From Synaphobranchus kaupii (lineage: Eukaryota > Chordata > Actinopteri > Anguilliformes > Synaphobranchidae), in NCBI GenBank assembly GCA_029718625.1, contig CM056391.1, forward strand, positions 6,598,536 through 6,662,535: 64,000 nucleotides of DNA. The letters are read 5' to 3'. The notes beneath the pieces were generated by a model. That model worked only from the letters and a program-made list of their open reading frames with translations. It had not been told where the DNA came from and searched no databases. Every line of letters starts with the position of its first letter. Position 1 is the stretch's first letter. Made by a program: the position numbers and the translations under genes. Shown here in pieces: positions 46,854 to 60,188 of the stretch.

Positions 46854-48447
46854 ATGGACACTCAGGTGGACATATGTACGGCTTATTGTAAAATGCTAAA
46901 TAATTAACTTCTGTCATATCCTACAAGACCATGTTTACCACAGGGCGGTAAGGGCAGTATGCAAATGTTTAATCTGGCTTTCTGAAGTTGGCTCTGCTCC
47001 ATCGAGCACACACTGTGTAGGGAGGAACGTTATTAAAATCCTGTAGTGTCACAACACCATATTTCCTGCTTCCGAGCTTTAAATGTGCAGCTTTAGTATA
47101 GGAAAATAGTCAGAGTCATTTCTTTCTTGCAGCAGTGGGCAGAGAATAGCTACCTGTAATTACTGTCTGGGATTTGCAGTAAATAGGCCGCAATTTAACT
47201 TGTGGCTTGAAGTTAATTAGTGTTTAATTACAGTGGGCAAAAACCATTATCTTTTGTTTAAGATTATTAAAGGACTCGGCAATTAGCAATCGACATTCGC
47301 TGATATGGAAAAAAAGGAGTGGTTTAGTAACTCAGTAATGCTCCAGTGTGAATGACTAGGGGCAAATGTCCTGGCCTGACTGTGCAGTGCATTGTGGGGA
47401 TTGACGTTTTCATGAATGATGCCGTAAATGTGTGGAATCTATGTTTGTAACCTTGGATCACCTTGGCTCTATCACCCTGTGGAGTTTAGTGCTCACTGAC
47501 TTTATGCAAGATTGATGCAAATGTATTGCATGTAGAGTGCTTCCCAGACTCAATGTTCTTCAAAAAAAGGAAAACAGGAGACTAGTATGGAAATACAGTA
47601 AAAAAAAGAATAACAATTTCATAGAATAAACCTGCTTTACCTATTTGATTTGGGGTTTTTACTGGCAAAAGGAGCATTAAGTACTTATTGTGAATAATAT
47701 AATTTTATAAAGATTCACTAAACCTGTTCATTAATTAACTGTAGATTAATTAAATAAACTTTACTGGGATGTTTTCGACACAAAATTAGTGCTGAATAGT
47801 ACTAACACAATGGTTTGCCCACTGACTATTTAAACGTACAAATTTCTCCCCTTTCTGTGTGAAGACAAACCATGTTCCATTACATTAAGTCACCAACAGA
47901 GGGTGCTGTTACCCACAACTGGAGCGACTTGGTGACTGGATGTCTGATTTGTTTTTCAGCATCTGTTTCCATGTGTAAAGTCACTCACCTCACTGACCTA
48001 TTAAGCTTTTATTATAATATAAAAACAAGAAAAATTAATTCTCTCAAATGGAGGGGAGCTATAAAGGATGCCAAAAGATAGGTCAAATGCCTATGCACCA
48101 CAGAGAGCAAATCCAACACCCTAAAAAACAAACAAAAAAATAATAAATAATAATCTATACGGTATTTCATGGTGTGGCCCAAGATGGCTTTTCAAAATGT
48201 TTAAATCCCAAGAGTTTTAATTGCATTCATCATATATTTCCAAATGAAATACTACCATTGTAATGTGTCTTGGTTTGGGATAACTGTAGGACAATGCATC
48301 TGGAATCACTTAAGGCCTATGACAGGGGTCTGCAACCCTGGGCCCGTAGAGCCTGACGATCTGCTGGGTTTCTTTTCATTATAAAATCAGCAACCGACTC
48401 GGACCCAAGTACTCAGGGAGGGAGACTTGGGAGGTAATCAACACCGT

Positions 48448-48597
48448 ACCCTTCGAAGAGTAGGTTTTTTTTTGGAATGCTGATGTTTCAAAATTCTAAT
48501 TCAGTGTTCTAGAACTCCGTTGCTTTCAATTACCTGTAGTGACTGTTACATCAGCACACTAATCACATATTTGCAATATCACACCTCGAAGGGTTAA
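48448..48597. mobile_element. ~150-bp MITE, copy 1
   Basis: Termini acccttcgaag and cttcgaagggt-like (cctcgaagggtt). Shares ttctagaactcc and tgacatcagca-type interior with 50038-50195. Confidence 0.55.
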
Positions 48598-49101
48598 CTG
48601 TTTAAGCGAGCAATCGGTGATTAACGAGGAAAAGCAGCAAGTCTCGAACCCGGAGCTTCTCCAGGACCAGGCCTGCAGGTGAGCTGTTTGCAGTCCTGCA
48701 GCCAGGTACATCCCTTTGGACAGTCCCTGGTACGAGCTGTGAGTGCAAGCATTCAGGGGGAGGTGGGGGGAGGGGAGACATTACCTCATGCCACTGCGTA
48801 TCATTGGTGGACGGGGGGGGGGGGGGGTGTGGGAAGGAAAAACACTGACAAACTCGATCGATAGCCCAGAACTCTCCTTGATTCTGTGCTGCATTTCGGT
48901 TGCAGTAATTTACGTTTCTTTTTTTCAAAAAACCTGCTTCCAGGTCTTTGTCTCTTCCTCTACTTGCCGTTTGTGCAATTTATGTGTGTGTGTGTGTGTG
49001 TATTTGTCTACATGCTTTTGAATGTCTTTACGACTCTGTGTAGGCGTATGCAATTTTTGTGTGTGAATGTGTATGTGTGTGACTGAACATCTATGTGTTG
49101 C

Positions 49102-49138
<37 letters not shown>

Positions 49139-49249
49139 TATGATACTGTGTTTGTTTGGTATCCTTTTGTCACTGTTAAGGGCATATTCAGTTGGCACCG
49201 AGGCACTGGATTCGCTCAGATTTTCTCCTTTCGTTTTGGCCCCTTTTCA

Positions 49250-49480
49250 TGAAACACATGCAGCCATGAGCGCCGCTGATGCGCTCTTTGCCGCATTTAG
49301 AGAAGCAGCGACGCATGTCGCAGCCGTGGTTGTCGGCCGCTTTAATTTCATGCATATAAATGTGCAGCACAAATCCCAGGATTCCACCCACAGTCGCCTA
49401 TATTATGCTGTTTGTCAACTAGAGAAGCAAACACGACGCTAATAAAAGTCATAAAACGCAATATGTTATTCATTTGCATG
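49250..49480. promoter_or_regulatory. candidate conserved non-coding element
   Basis: Unique stretch with tttaatttcatgcatataaa, gctaataaaagtcataaaac and an octamer-like atttgcatgc, flanked by microsatellite and transposon DNA. Confidence 0.25.
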
Positions 49481-50037
49481 CACACCTGCAAAGCATCGGC
49501 TCTTAGACATGGTTTATGTCACTTTAAGAATGCGTGTCACCCTAAGACAGAACAATATTAATGAGTTTGATTATCCTGTTGTCAAGCAGGTTGTGCATTC
49601 CAATTTCCTGTTTTTAATCATTACAGTAAAATATCCTTGCCCAAGGGCATTTTTCACGGTTTTACTCTCTACAAAATGAAAGGGAAAAATAATAATTGTT
49701 TTTGCAAGATTTAATAACATGCAATAAAAGCCAGCCAACCACATTCCACCCACCCCCCTCTGTAGTCAATCTCATTTTTATTGTAAAACATTTTTGTATT
49801 TTTTTTTTGTAAGATTACTAGCAAACACTAATAAATATTCCAGCTTCCTTAAGGAGGGCTAATTCTGTCATGTTGATGAGGTATCCCGTAACTGTCTGGC
49901 ATCATTATTGTTCCGTGGTTGTGATTAGGGGGGGGGGGGGGGGGGGGGTGGATCTTTTTCAAGCTTTGTTTTGGACGTTCATCCCAACATGACCCCCTTA
50001 ACGGACACCTGCTTCTCGAGCGCCATCCTCTTCTTTT

Positions 50038-50195
50038 AACCCTTTGAAAAGGAGGTTCTTTCGGAATGTTTTTTCTGCATTCTAAGTCGGCGTTCTAGAA
50101 CTCCGGTAGTGATTGTGACATCAGCATTACCGTGTTCAGTTAAGAACATTCTAATCAACATATTTGTGATCTGACCCCTTGAAGGGCCAAACCCG
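50038..50195. mobile_element. ~158-bp MITE, copy 2
   Basis: accctttgaaaagg to ccccttgaaggg, interior ttctagaactcc, gtgacatcagca and aatcaacatatttgtgat as in copy 1. Confidence 0.55.
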
Positions 50196-50410
50196 GTGCC
50201 TGTAAGGGAATTCTGTGTTGACAACGAAACGACGTCCCAGCTACAGTACGCAGAGTCAGCCAGCAACAACAGCACTCCAGGAAACACTCTTTTCACCCCT
50301 TCCTTCATATTGAACATCTGCACCCAGCACTCTCTCTCTGTCTGGTACTTTCACAATGGAGACAGTGCTCTGGAGATGCCCTCTGGTTTCTTGTCGCTGT
50401 TGAGCCTAAT

Positions 50411-50845
50411 TTAAAGGAACAGTTCACCCTAAAAATGAATGTTATTCACACATTTTTTCTAATCTAGAGAAATGGCTTTTAAACTGACAATGATAGCTCG
50501 CTGTAGAGCCCATATGTAGATTTGACTTATCCATCAAAAAGGCTTCGCAAGACCCCAAAACTAATAGAAGTCTAAAATTCCGTTATGGTTCTGCTTTTAA
50601 ACCCTGAAAACAATAAAAAGTAATGTCCTCATTTGTGCGAATGGGTCATTTGGATCCTGTATGTGCAGTTATATCCACAACCATAATGATATAGGCCTAA
50701 CCTTCTAAATGATCTCATTTTCATTAGAAACTGGCTAACAAGATAAAGTTTCTTGCAGAAAAGATAAAGATGTAATTTTCTCCACATTTTCTCCACAAGA
50801 ACATAAATGAATAACACTATATTTTAGGGTGAACAATTATTTTAA
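50411..50845. mobile_element. 435-bp inverted-terminus MITE
   Basis: ttaaaggaacagttcaccct and its inverse (agggtgaacaattattttaa) with tgaatgttattca/tgaataacact just inside. No coding capacity. Confidence 0.75.
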
Positions 50846-51554
50846 CTGCAAGGGCAGCTAATGTCCAGCTAAAATCACACAAAATGTTCACACAAAATCC
50901 CTTGCAATCACCACGATGCAATCCTGTTGGACACGGCGTCATTGTTGGTTACATATCGCAGCAGGGAGATTAGCATCTGTGCTATGATGAAATCTTGATG
51001 AGATCAAATGTCATAGATGTGAGAGTACACAAGAGATTCACTAGATTCTCAGCACGCAGTATTCTCACAATGTCACCGCAACATTGTCTCCTAACTGTTG
51101 TACAGAAGCAATACTACTGTTAATACAATTGGAATGTTGGCAAAAATTTACAGGCAGGCAATCTGATGCAGCATTCAACCTATGCACATGTGGTGTTAAT
51201 CCTCATAGAGGATGATGGGAAACTGTGTGTGTGTGTGTTTGTGCTATATTACTTGCCACATTTCTATTGTTTCCATAGGGGCTGGTTGATAATTTATGCA
51301 TTGAATCCAGATTCAGCACCTTTTCCCAACCATAAAAATGACAGTGACCTTTAAACAAAGGGCTGGTTTGTTGGGTTAATTAAGAGAGGGAAGGGGAGAG
51401 AGGGAAGAGGAGAGAGGGAACCGTCATCTGCTTTCTTTATCAAGTAGTATCTCACACCTCCTTTCCCTTCTACCACCAAACCACTGGAAAGAGGATCTTC
51501 ACTCTCGCAGCGAACCAGCAGTTTTCAAAGCAAGCAGCGGATTATATGAGACAT

Positions 51555-51821
51555 CCCATATGCAAAAGGTCTGTAAAAATCACATATGATCATACTTGCA
51601 AAGTTTTATAAAAATCATATATGTTGAATAGTATTATATTATATATTTGTATACAATTCTTATACAATCTTTCAATGTTTTTTTTATAGGGAGTACCATG
51701 TATGTTAGGGAACTATTTAATTTTAGTATGAAATGTATATGCTAGTTCTCTACCACATATAAGTTTTGTATATGGCATATGTTATTTTTATAGGATTTTT
51801 TACAGACCTTTTGCATATGGG
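51555..51821. mobile_element. 267-bp MITE with 26-bp inverted termini
   Basis: cccatatgcaaaaggtctgt at the left and acagaccttttgcatatggg at the right, perfect over 20 bases and more. Interior is AT-rich with repeated catatatg/catatg. Confidence 0.85.
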
Positions 51822-52437
51822 GGCAAGCCCTGCGCTCGCACCCGTTAGCGTTAGCATTAGCACAGGAGAGGGGATGTTCCAGGCACAGCGACCCTGCGGT
51901 TTACTCCAGTGTTAATGACCACCACGGCTGTTTTACCCCACCCCCCACGCCCCCCCCCCCACGCCCCCCTCTCCTTTCCTCACCACTCGTGAGCTCTACT
52001 TTCACAAAGGGAGCCGCTGAAAGGTCCAGCGCTACACAACTGGGTATCGTCCTCTGCACAGCCCTGGGTAATCAAACTCATTAATCTACATGTTGTAGAG
52101 GGGGGGGTTATGAATAGTAATTTAGGAATTAATGTGCCACACGATAGCCCCTCCTCAGCCCCCCCACATGCTTCCCCTCACCATGCTATTATTACACATT
52201 TCCCTTTCCCTCTTTTGGAGGAGCGAACAGAAATATGTACGATAGCATTCAGGGAGACAGCGTCCCCTTAATATGACATCATCACTGCTGACCCAAGGTC
52301 CCCACCCTTTCCCAGGGCACTGACACATACAAACTGGTGTGCGCTGGCCAGTGGAATTTCTACATTCTCCCCATCAGCAAGCTCCCACACATGTAGTGGT
52401 TGATGATGACACAGCAAAACCCAGAGGGAGCGTCTGG

Positions 52438-52478
52438 CTGGATGTGTTAAGTATTTGTTAATTACTTAACACATCCAG
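52438..52478. repeat. perfect 16-bp-arm hairpin
   Basis: ctggatgtgttaagta, nine-base loop, tacttaacacatccag. No surrounding inverted repeat. Confidence 0.9.
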
Positions 52479-52891
52479 GCTGGGCCCTTGGTGTTTTAAT
52501 TCTCAAAAAAAAAAGAAACATTTTCACACTTTAATGTAAACCACCGATGGTCTATATGCGTAGCAGATATTCAGATCCACATGCTTTGCATTGAAAGTTC
52601 TGTCTCTGATATTGTTGCAGGCTTGTGTTCGGACCGATTGGCTCGTGTGACGTAGCTAGCACAGACCCTGCCCTTATTTTTTTAAATCATATAGGAATAC
52701 TGCACAAAGGTTTGATAGAACCAGCAGGAATCTGCCTGCCCTGCAGGGAATACCAACATCCAACAGGTTTAAATTAGTCAGGAGTTTGATAGAAGCTACA
52801 GGAATCAAAGGAGAATCAAAGGATTTTTGGAAATTCTGCAGGACAGCTCCTCACAGCCCAGCAGGAATGCTGCAGGGTCTTATGGGTCCAC

Positions 52892-53090
52892 ACACTGCAA
52901 AAAAAAGTCTGTCTTAGCAAATATTAATCTTTTTTTCTTTCTCTCAAGTAGAAAATATTAACTTGTAAAATTGTGAAAATATTAACAATTGAAATTTGCA
53001 AATCCTGAGTGGGCAATCTTTTTGTCTTATTTAGCAAACAGAACTAAGATTTTAAGTTTAAATATAAGACTACTTAATTTGCAGTGCATC
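52892..53090. mobile_element. ~200-bp MITE
   Basis: cactgcaaaaaaaag at the left and aatttgcagtgc at the right, with TCTTAGCAAATATTA- and AATCTT-type interior typical of a common fish element. Confidence 0.5.
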
Positions 53091-56000
53091 TAGTCACCTA
53101 ATTTGACACTCCTGCACAATTCCTTCACAAAAGGCAAAACTTCCTGTAGAAGTTTTTTTTTTTTTATATGATAGAACCGGAACCTTACCAGCCGGAATCT
53201 TCCAGTGAAGACAATACAGAGGAAGGAACTCTAGAGTTGAATGTCTGGCGAGCATATACAATCTCTGCAGGCAAACCCAGGATCATTTTCTCTTAGAGGA
53301 CAGCCATACAAGGAGATTTCTTGAAGAGATGGCACAATTTAGATCCAGTCCAGATGAGAAGTTTCTCAAAGGGAATCCTTCCCCAAGTCCTGCTTTCCGT
53401 TTAGCGGCAGGAAGAGTTTTTCAGCGGCAGGGAAAAATGTGTCAGCGGTCACATATTCCCGAACGATCAGATGGCACGGTTTTTGTATGGAGGCGGGTTG
53501 GCGGGTTTGTGTAGCTGCGGCCTACGGCGCCTCCCTTTGATACCGCCGCGGCGCTACTCAGCCGAATATCCGCACAGATGAAAGGCGAAGAACTTAAAAA
53601 CAGAACAAAGAGGCTGAGAAAACAAAGGGAATCGGGACGAAATAACAAACACGCAGAAGCGTTTGTGTTTCACAGAGCAGTTAAATGTGCGTTTTCCTCT
53701 CTCTCTCTCTCTCAAATATGAGAAGAACAAAGAAGTATGATCTGTCGTCCCTTTCTTCGTCTTTATTCTCAGTAAAGACCCTTGTGTCATGTTCGAGTGC
53801 GGGAGAAGCTAGTGAGTTTCTGAAGCACAGCCGATTTGTTTTAGCGGTGAGCTATCTGTCATTAAACAACACTTTGTCTTGTCGGTTATCAACGCTTCGA
53901 CTTTTAACTCGTGTCTCTATACCACAACTTTGTTTTGTTAAAGTGCACAGCAGATGTTTACAACTGCGTGTACGCCCCGTGTACAAAACCAACAATGATG
54001 GAAAATCCAGAATCTGAGTTCTGAAATTATAATCACTTTGAGTATTGCACATTTTTTCCACAAAATAGAAAATTAAAAAGAGCAGAAACAACTCTTCCTC
54101 AATCCTCCCCGTTTGTGGGTGTTCGTCTGCTCTGTGTAGTAGCTTTTCAACACATCCGAGTAGCCTACATTACAGTTAAAGGAAAGCAAAGCTGTTTATG
54201 AAGTGATCAGCATTTTACCAGAGAACTGTGATTTAGCACGGCTGTCTATATGTAGGATGAAATGAATCTCCCATTTCGGTATGATGTGAAATTTATCTCC
54301 TTGCATAGCATTTAGCTTTGACATAATGATCAGACACTAATGCAATTTATGTTCAAAGGGACTGGGGCCCATTTTATAAATCGTTTCTTTGCACAAGAAA
54401 TCCAGGATTTCGTTCATTCTTCATCACCCCACTCGCAAAGCTTGCGGGAGGCTTTGAAATGACATGGCGCGATTTTAAAGCTCGTCTATGAGCGTAAGGC
54501 ATTTTAATTGAATGTTAACTATTCACAAAGTGCATTCTTTCTTGACATTTCTTTGATGTGTGGGTAGTGTATGTGGGAGTTAGCTGCATCTATCCCAGGA
54601 TGCACTTGTGACCTGATAGTTACTACTCACATCTTTGAACGCCACCCACTGTGCCTTGATCAGATGTTAACTTATGCATTTCCTACACATATTCAGATTT
54701 AATCACACGGAGATGAATCAGATTCTGTCAGATCATTCGGAGAGAGCGAATAAGCCTTTGATCCTGGAAGTTTTCCTGGAAAAAGGCCTCAAAAAAGGCC
54801 CCCAGTACAGAAAAAAAACCAAAAGCAAATCAAGACCCCAAACATCTGGAAATAGAATAGTGATGTTAAAAACATGACTATTCCTCAAAAGCGAACATAA
54901 ACTCCATAATGAACTGAGGTTTTTTTAGATAATTCCCATCACTTTGACAAATTATTATTATTTTTTTTTTTAGCTTTTCTATTTTCCCTCCTCTGCTATC
55001 CGTGTTCGCCACTAGTGGATTTAAATCACTCTGGAGGCCATGTCCCAGCAGCTACACAACCAGGAACAACTGAAAGTGTTTACATAGATTTTATAAATCC
55101 CTCAACAGTCCAGAAGAAGAAGAAGAGATTTGTACTTCGAATGCACTGTGGTCTCTGTCCAAGAAGACAGAAATCAGGAAAAAAAACACCAGTGTGTGTG
55201 TGTGTGTGTATCTGAGTGACAGGTGACATTTTGAACACTACAGGGGGGATGGATGTTGCATTTGCTCACAGTCCAGCTCAGCTCAGGGTGTGATGTGTGA
55301 CCTGGAAGAGTCTGTAATCCCCGAGCCCACACTACCTCCCACACGAAGAGATCCCAGCGGAAGCTCACGGTTTGCGCAGGAAACCCTTTATGCACTCACA
55401 GTCCGTGAATGCGATGAAAATACAAACCTATCGTGACAGAACCGAAACAAAATGATTGACAGAGGAACGACTCCAATTTAGTGGTCTTCTCTCTTCATCT
55501 GATATTCAAAAACTAACATTTAAAATCAATCAATACTATCCTGAAGTGCTTATATAGCCCTTACTCAGAGAATGACATATCGGCACTGTGTGGATAGATG
55601 TGTAATATTGGGCCTGAATGACCCTAAAACAATGGCATGTTCTAAACTGGCAGTCCATTGCGTACTCTCTAGTAAGCCTGCTCTAGTAAGCTGGATGTTC
55701 GGTTGAGGCCTGAACATAGCAACTCTCATCCCCCTGAATATGTAGTCCTGGTACTGTGATCCAGTCCTTCTCTAATTAAAACATATTTAATAGACACCTA
55801 GAGGAAGCACATCTTGACAATAATTTTCAGGTAAGCCAAACATTAAAAAAAAAAAAAAACTTTTGTCATTTTTTTTTTTCATTTCTAAGAGAAAGAGAGG
55901 GCTTATTATCCTCCACCGTTGGCACAGTGATAAAAATGTACTTCTTATTCATCTTACTAAAGGTGTAATAAATGGTTCTAGCAGCATTATCATCAATTTT

Positions 56001-56185
56001 GTGCAGGTACAATCTGCGAGGATCACTCACTTCAATCATACTGCAGCTGTCTGCCGTTTGAAGGGAGCTCATTTTTCATGCACATAAACTGCTGAAATTA
56101 ACACAAAAAAAAGAGGGAGGAAGGAGCACCACACAACATGGCCTTTAGGTGGAGCCAGTGAGCAACTTTAGACTGATTGAGGCAA

Positions 56186-56189
<4 letters not shown>

Positions 56190-56257
<68 letters not shown>

Positions 56258-56314
56258 GGGGGGCGCAGAGAATGGGGAAAAAGAGGAGAGCAAATATAAT
56301 TTATATCATTGACT

Positions 56315-56392
<78 letters not shown>

Positions 56393-56412
56393 GAGAGAAA
56401 GAGAAAGAGAAG
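56190..56412. repeat. GT and GA microsatellites
   Basis: (TG)n to 56208, then (GA)n to 56251 and again 56313-56412 with AAAG variants. Confidence 0.95.
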
Positions 56413-57269
56413 AGACCAGAAGAATGCCTATTAGAGCGAGAGAGTGAAGATAGGGACAGAAAGAGAGAAAGTAAAAACAGGAGTGTGCTACAGTGGGAAA
56501 AGGGTCACTCTTGGACTCTTGGCTGCTTGTGAGTAAAAAATGGCAGTGAACAGTGGCAGCCAGGTGGCACCTCGGGGAAATTAATGAGAGCAATTACCTG
56601 GACAAACCCTAATCTTCTTCCTCATTCACTAATCTCATCTGCCTCGTCATCCTCCACCACATTCACAGGGGAATCCCGGCCTTAAACAGGATCACTACTG
56701 TAGTACTGTAGAGGCTCAGTGTAAACTGGCAATAGCCCTGGTTTTGGACTGAAATCCTGGGTTGGAAACTGTTATAATAAAGCCAAACAAAAAAACTACA
56801 CGGTAAAATCTTCCGTTTTAATTCAACACTGAACAGTTTCTATAGATCCACTCTAGATAAAAGGTACTCTGTGAGTGTAAATGAGGCCTGGTGTGTTAAA
56901 CCTATAAAAGAAAGCTTAAAGATAATAATGTTCAGAAATGCCTGCATTCCAAATAAAATAAAAAAATCAAGGTTATTAATAAAGCCTTGCGCTCCATATT
57001 TTGGTCTCTGGACATGAATTACTACAAATCAAAAAGTTAAAGTCAAAACAAAGTCTAGATTGGCTCCCTTTTAAAGTCGGCCTGCAGACCGTTACTCAGG
57101 GTTTATCTCTAACTGCCGTTATAGCCACACAACATGGTACCTTTGTTGAGTTCAACCATGATGTTGGGGGAAAACCCAGGTGTGAAAATTAATAATAGAA
57201 TGTCAGGTTGTTTCATGTCGAGCACCACAGACAATAAATCCCGTCTCCACTCCACAGCCTTCCCCAGCC

Positions 57270-57342
57270 TGGTAATCAAGGACAGGTTTTGTTTTAGATA
57301 ACGCACAATGGACAGGTTTTGTTTTAGATACCGCACAATGAT
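57270..57342. repeat. 33-bp direct duplication
   Basis: gacaggttttgttttagata followed by c/acgcacaatg, two copies in direct contact. Confidence 0.9.
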
Positions 57343-57714
57343 CCCAATGATTTGGTTAAAATGAATAATGATGAATAAATAACTACTGATGTTGGCCCTT
57401 TCCCCTCCCTCCCTCAAACAGTTATATCACATAATAATGAATTTTAAAAAGTGCGGTTATATAAATGTTTTTTCAAAAGAGGTGAAAGTTTAACAGCCCA
57501 CACTTTAAAATCTCGAGCCTCTTTTAAAAGCACAAAGGGAGGAGGATGGTATGAAATGAACTCACGCCGTTGGCTTTGGCGAATATGAGTGAGAGGTTTT
57601 TGGATGAGCACTTGCGCTTCAGGAGAATGTGCTAATGGCCTCAGATTATCCAATGCTACACCCACTCACTTCCTGGGTTCATCTGAGGACTTTTACATTT
57701 ATTTTATTTTTTTT

Positions 57715-57737
57715 GGGGGGGGGGGGGGGGGGGGGGT
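57715..57737. repeat. poly-G tract
   Basis: About 23 uninterrupted G. Similar runs lie at 34268-34282, 38523-38540, 48818-48828, 49928-49948 and 59969-59990, capable of G-quadruplex formation. Confidence 0.95.
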
Positions 57738-58059
57738 TTAGCCATACTTATTCATTCAATTTTCTGCCACATAATGAACATTTTGTACATTACATACGTT
57801 GAAAGTCACGTTATTTGCTTATACCAGACTCCCTTATAGACAGACACTTTACACGGTTTGCATATATTAATTAGCATTGAGTGCTTTCAGTACACAGTAT
57901 ACATACAGTACTCTAACTGTAACATTAACATTAAAGTTAAGTTTCTTATTCAACCATCCAGCAGCAATGCCCCACTTAGGAGTCGAAACTGCAACCCAGC
58001 GGAGAGTTCCCTAACCGCCACCCATAACGAAGCTGAAGATCACACTTTAAATAACTTTT

Positions 58060-58240
58060 TTTTAGGGCTTTTTCAGTTTTATTAAGCAGCACAGTGTAGA
58101 GAGACAGGAAGAATGGGAGCGAGAGAGAGGGAAAGACATGCACCACAGGTCGAGAGGTGGGATTCGAACCGCCGATGTCGCGGCTCGCAATGAGCATGTG
58201 GATAGTAGGCTACTTTACAGGCTATGCCAACGAGACAGTC
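58060..58240 (+). mobile_element. tRNA-derived SINE-like fragment
   Basis: gtgggattcgaaccgcc (B-box-like) and 'ggctatgccaacgagac' tail. No intact tRNA fold expected. Confidence 0.45.
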
Positions 58241-58550
58241 TAAAGAGGAGAAAATACTACTTGATTCTTTCCATCAGGACTCACACACGGTCATCCATAA
58301 TCCATTTGACTTACTACATTTTTTCCCTTCATTTTTTTTTTTTTTGGAAAAAGGTTTTGATCGCATCCTTTTACGGGCCTTTACTGCACGGGAGACGAGA
58401 GCGGGCGGGCGGACGGAGATCATTTTCATCTCCACTTCAAAATGTATTTCATAAATATTTATAGCTCTTTCATCATCTGTGGAGGACGAGGCCATGGTGC
58501 CCGGCCTCTCCAGCAACAGCGCTGGAAAAAGCCTCGTCGTGACGCTCTCT

Positions 58551-59178
58551 CCCTCTTTCACACATGCAATACGGAACACTACCGGAAAAGTTGATCCAGC
58601 AATATTCCGGAATGTTCCGTATTGGTAGCGTTCATACAACCAACGCTCTACCCTATGTTGCTAGGATACGTTTGTTTACTTACTACTGAAAAAATGGCGG
58701 GTGATGAAGTGACAGAGTGTGCAGTTGTACTACAGTTACTCTTGTTTATTTATACATTTTCGAGGCAAACGCTGGCAATAATACATCTGTTCCAATCACG
58801 AAACACCATTCGTAAACAAAAACTTAACGAAAAAATCAGGATAAGTTGGGAACAACTCCGCTTTAGCTTGGCTCAAAGCCGGAGACGTCGCCTGTGGCGG
58901 CTGGAGGCTGTACGAGTCTTTCATGTGGCTCGGGGCTCGGCGAGACGAATGTGGGTACGGGAGCGACCCCATGGCATGCGTGACTGATCCGGTAATGTTC
59001 TGGCTTTGTTCACACGTCACATCGATACGGAACTTTTACGGAAACCTCACTAGGTCTTTTGCCGGCAAATTGCCGGCGCGGATATTCCGGAATTTCGACT
59101 TCGGCTCTTATTCACACATGACCCCTATCTGGCAATGTTCCGGAAAATTTACGGATAAGGCTGCATGTGTGAAAGGGG
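58551..59178 (+). mobile_element. internally deleted Harbinger-like element
   Basis: Termini ccctctttcacacatgca and tgcatgtgtgaaaggg are inverted. An open frame (MAGDEVTECAVVLQ... to ARRMWVRERPHGMRD) resembles the N-terminal, arginine-rich RRRWVRP region of PIF/Harbinger transposases; the DDE catalytic part is absent. Confidence 0.55.
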
Positions 59179-60119
59179 TTACTGTCACTCTTTCCCTCTT
59201 ACCCTCTTTCGCTCCTTCCCTCTTTCACTCTTACCCACTTTCTCCCTTTCCCTCTACCAACTTCCTCATCTTTGACCAATGAGACGTTCTCTGCGGGCAG
59301 TCCTCTCAGGCTCCGCCTACTTTAAAGATAATAACGAGACTGTAGCCTACTTATGAGACAAATGAAACTCTCCGAAATGTTTATTTTTTAAAGTCACTTT
59401 TTTAAGTATAATCTAGTATAAAATGTGTTTAGGTAGTTCCTAAAGGTGGCAATCAAGTAAGCTAAATTGTACTCGAGCGTTTTACATCACAGTACGTGAC
59501 TGGCATTTAGTAGATGCTTAGAAGATAAGTGAATAAATCGGGATTAAGAGCAACAGTGACCCTAGAGGCAGGAGCTAAATACTCAAAACCCACAAATGTG
59601 AAAACCTGGGATCGACCGTAGACTAGTTAATAGTTTAGTTTAACATTTTTTGCACGGCAATAATAAGGAAAGGCTATGTGCTACATGAGGGTATCTTGGT
59701 TTACATATTTATTTTAAAACCCCAGATGTCCCCCATACCACACGTATAGGAGAAAAACAGGGTAAAAATAATATTCTGTGGTGTCGCCTTTCCTGACTCC
59801 CGAACACCAGTTAGGAATTATTTTCGTAAATTCTGTGGGAATGTCAGCAAAGCGATCACAGCAAGCATGACCAGGGCCGGCTGTAAGCTATTGTATTTGG
59901 AGGACACTTTTGAGTTAGTATATCCCACTCAGGTATGCACCACGGGGTGCAGGTTCGCGATTGTGGATGGGGGGGGGGGGGGGGGGGGGGTTGGTCCTCC
60001 AAACAGATGGGACGTTCGCCTATGCCTAGCACTGGCCATGAGTATAACTGTAGGCAGGACCAGTTAGAAAGGATTGTGCTATCTCATATAGCAGGAGGAA
60101 GCGGTCATCTGTACAGTAG

Positions 60120-60187
<68 letters not shown>
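60120..60187. repeat. (TG)n microsatellite
   Basis: About 33 perfect TG units; other dinucleotide arrays are at 43376-43414, 49104-49136, 62640-62717 and 63233-63262. Confidence 0.97.

Positions 60188-60188
<1 letters not shown>

Noticed and set aside
53685..54017. 110-codon plus-strand open frame in the upstream desert
   Set aside because: No recognisable domain, no start context or splice support; its length is within chance expectation for this base composition.
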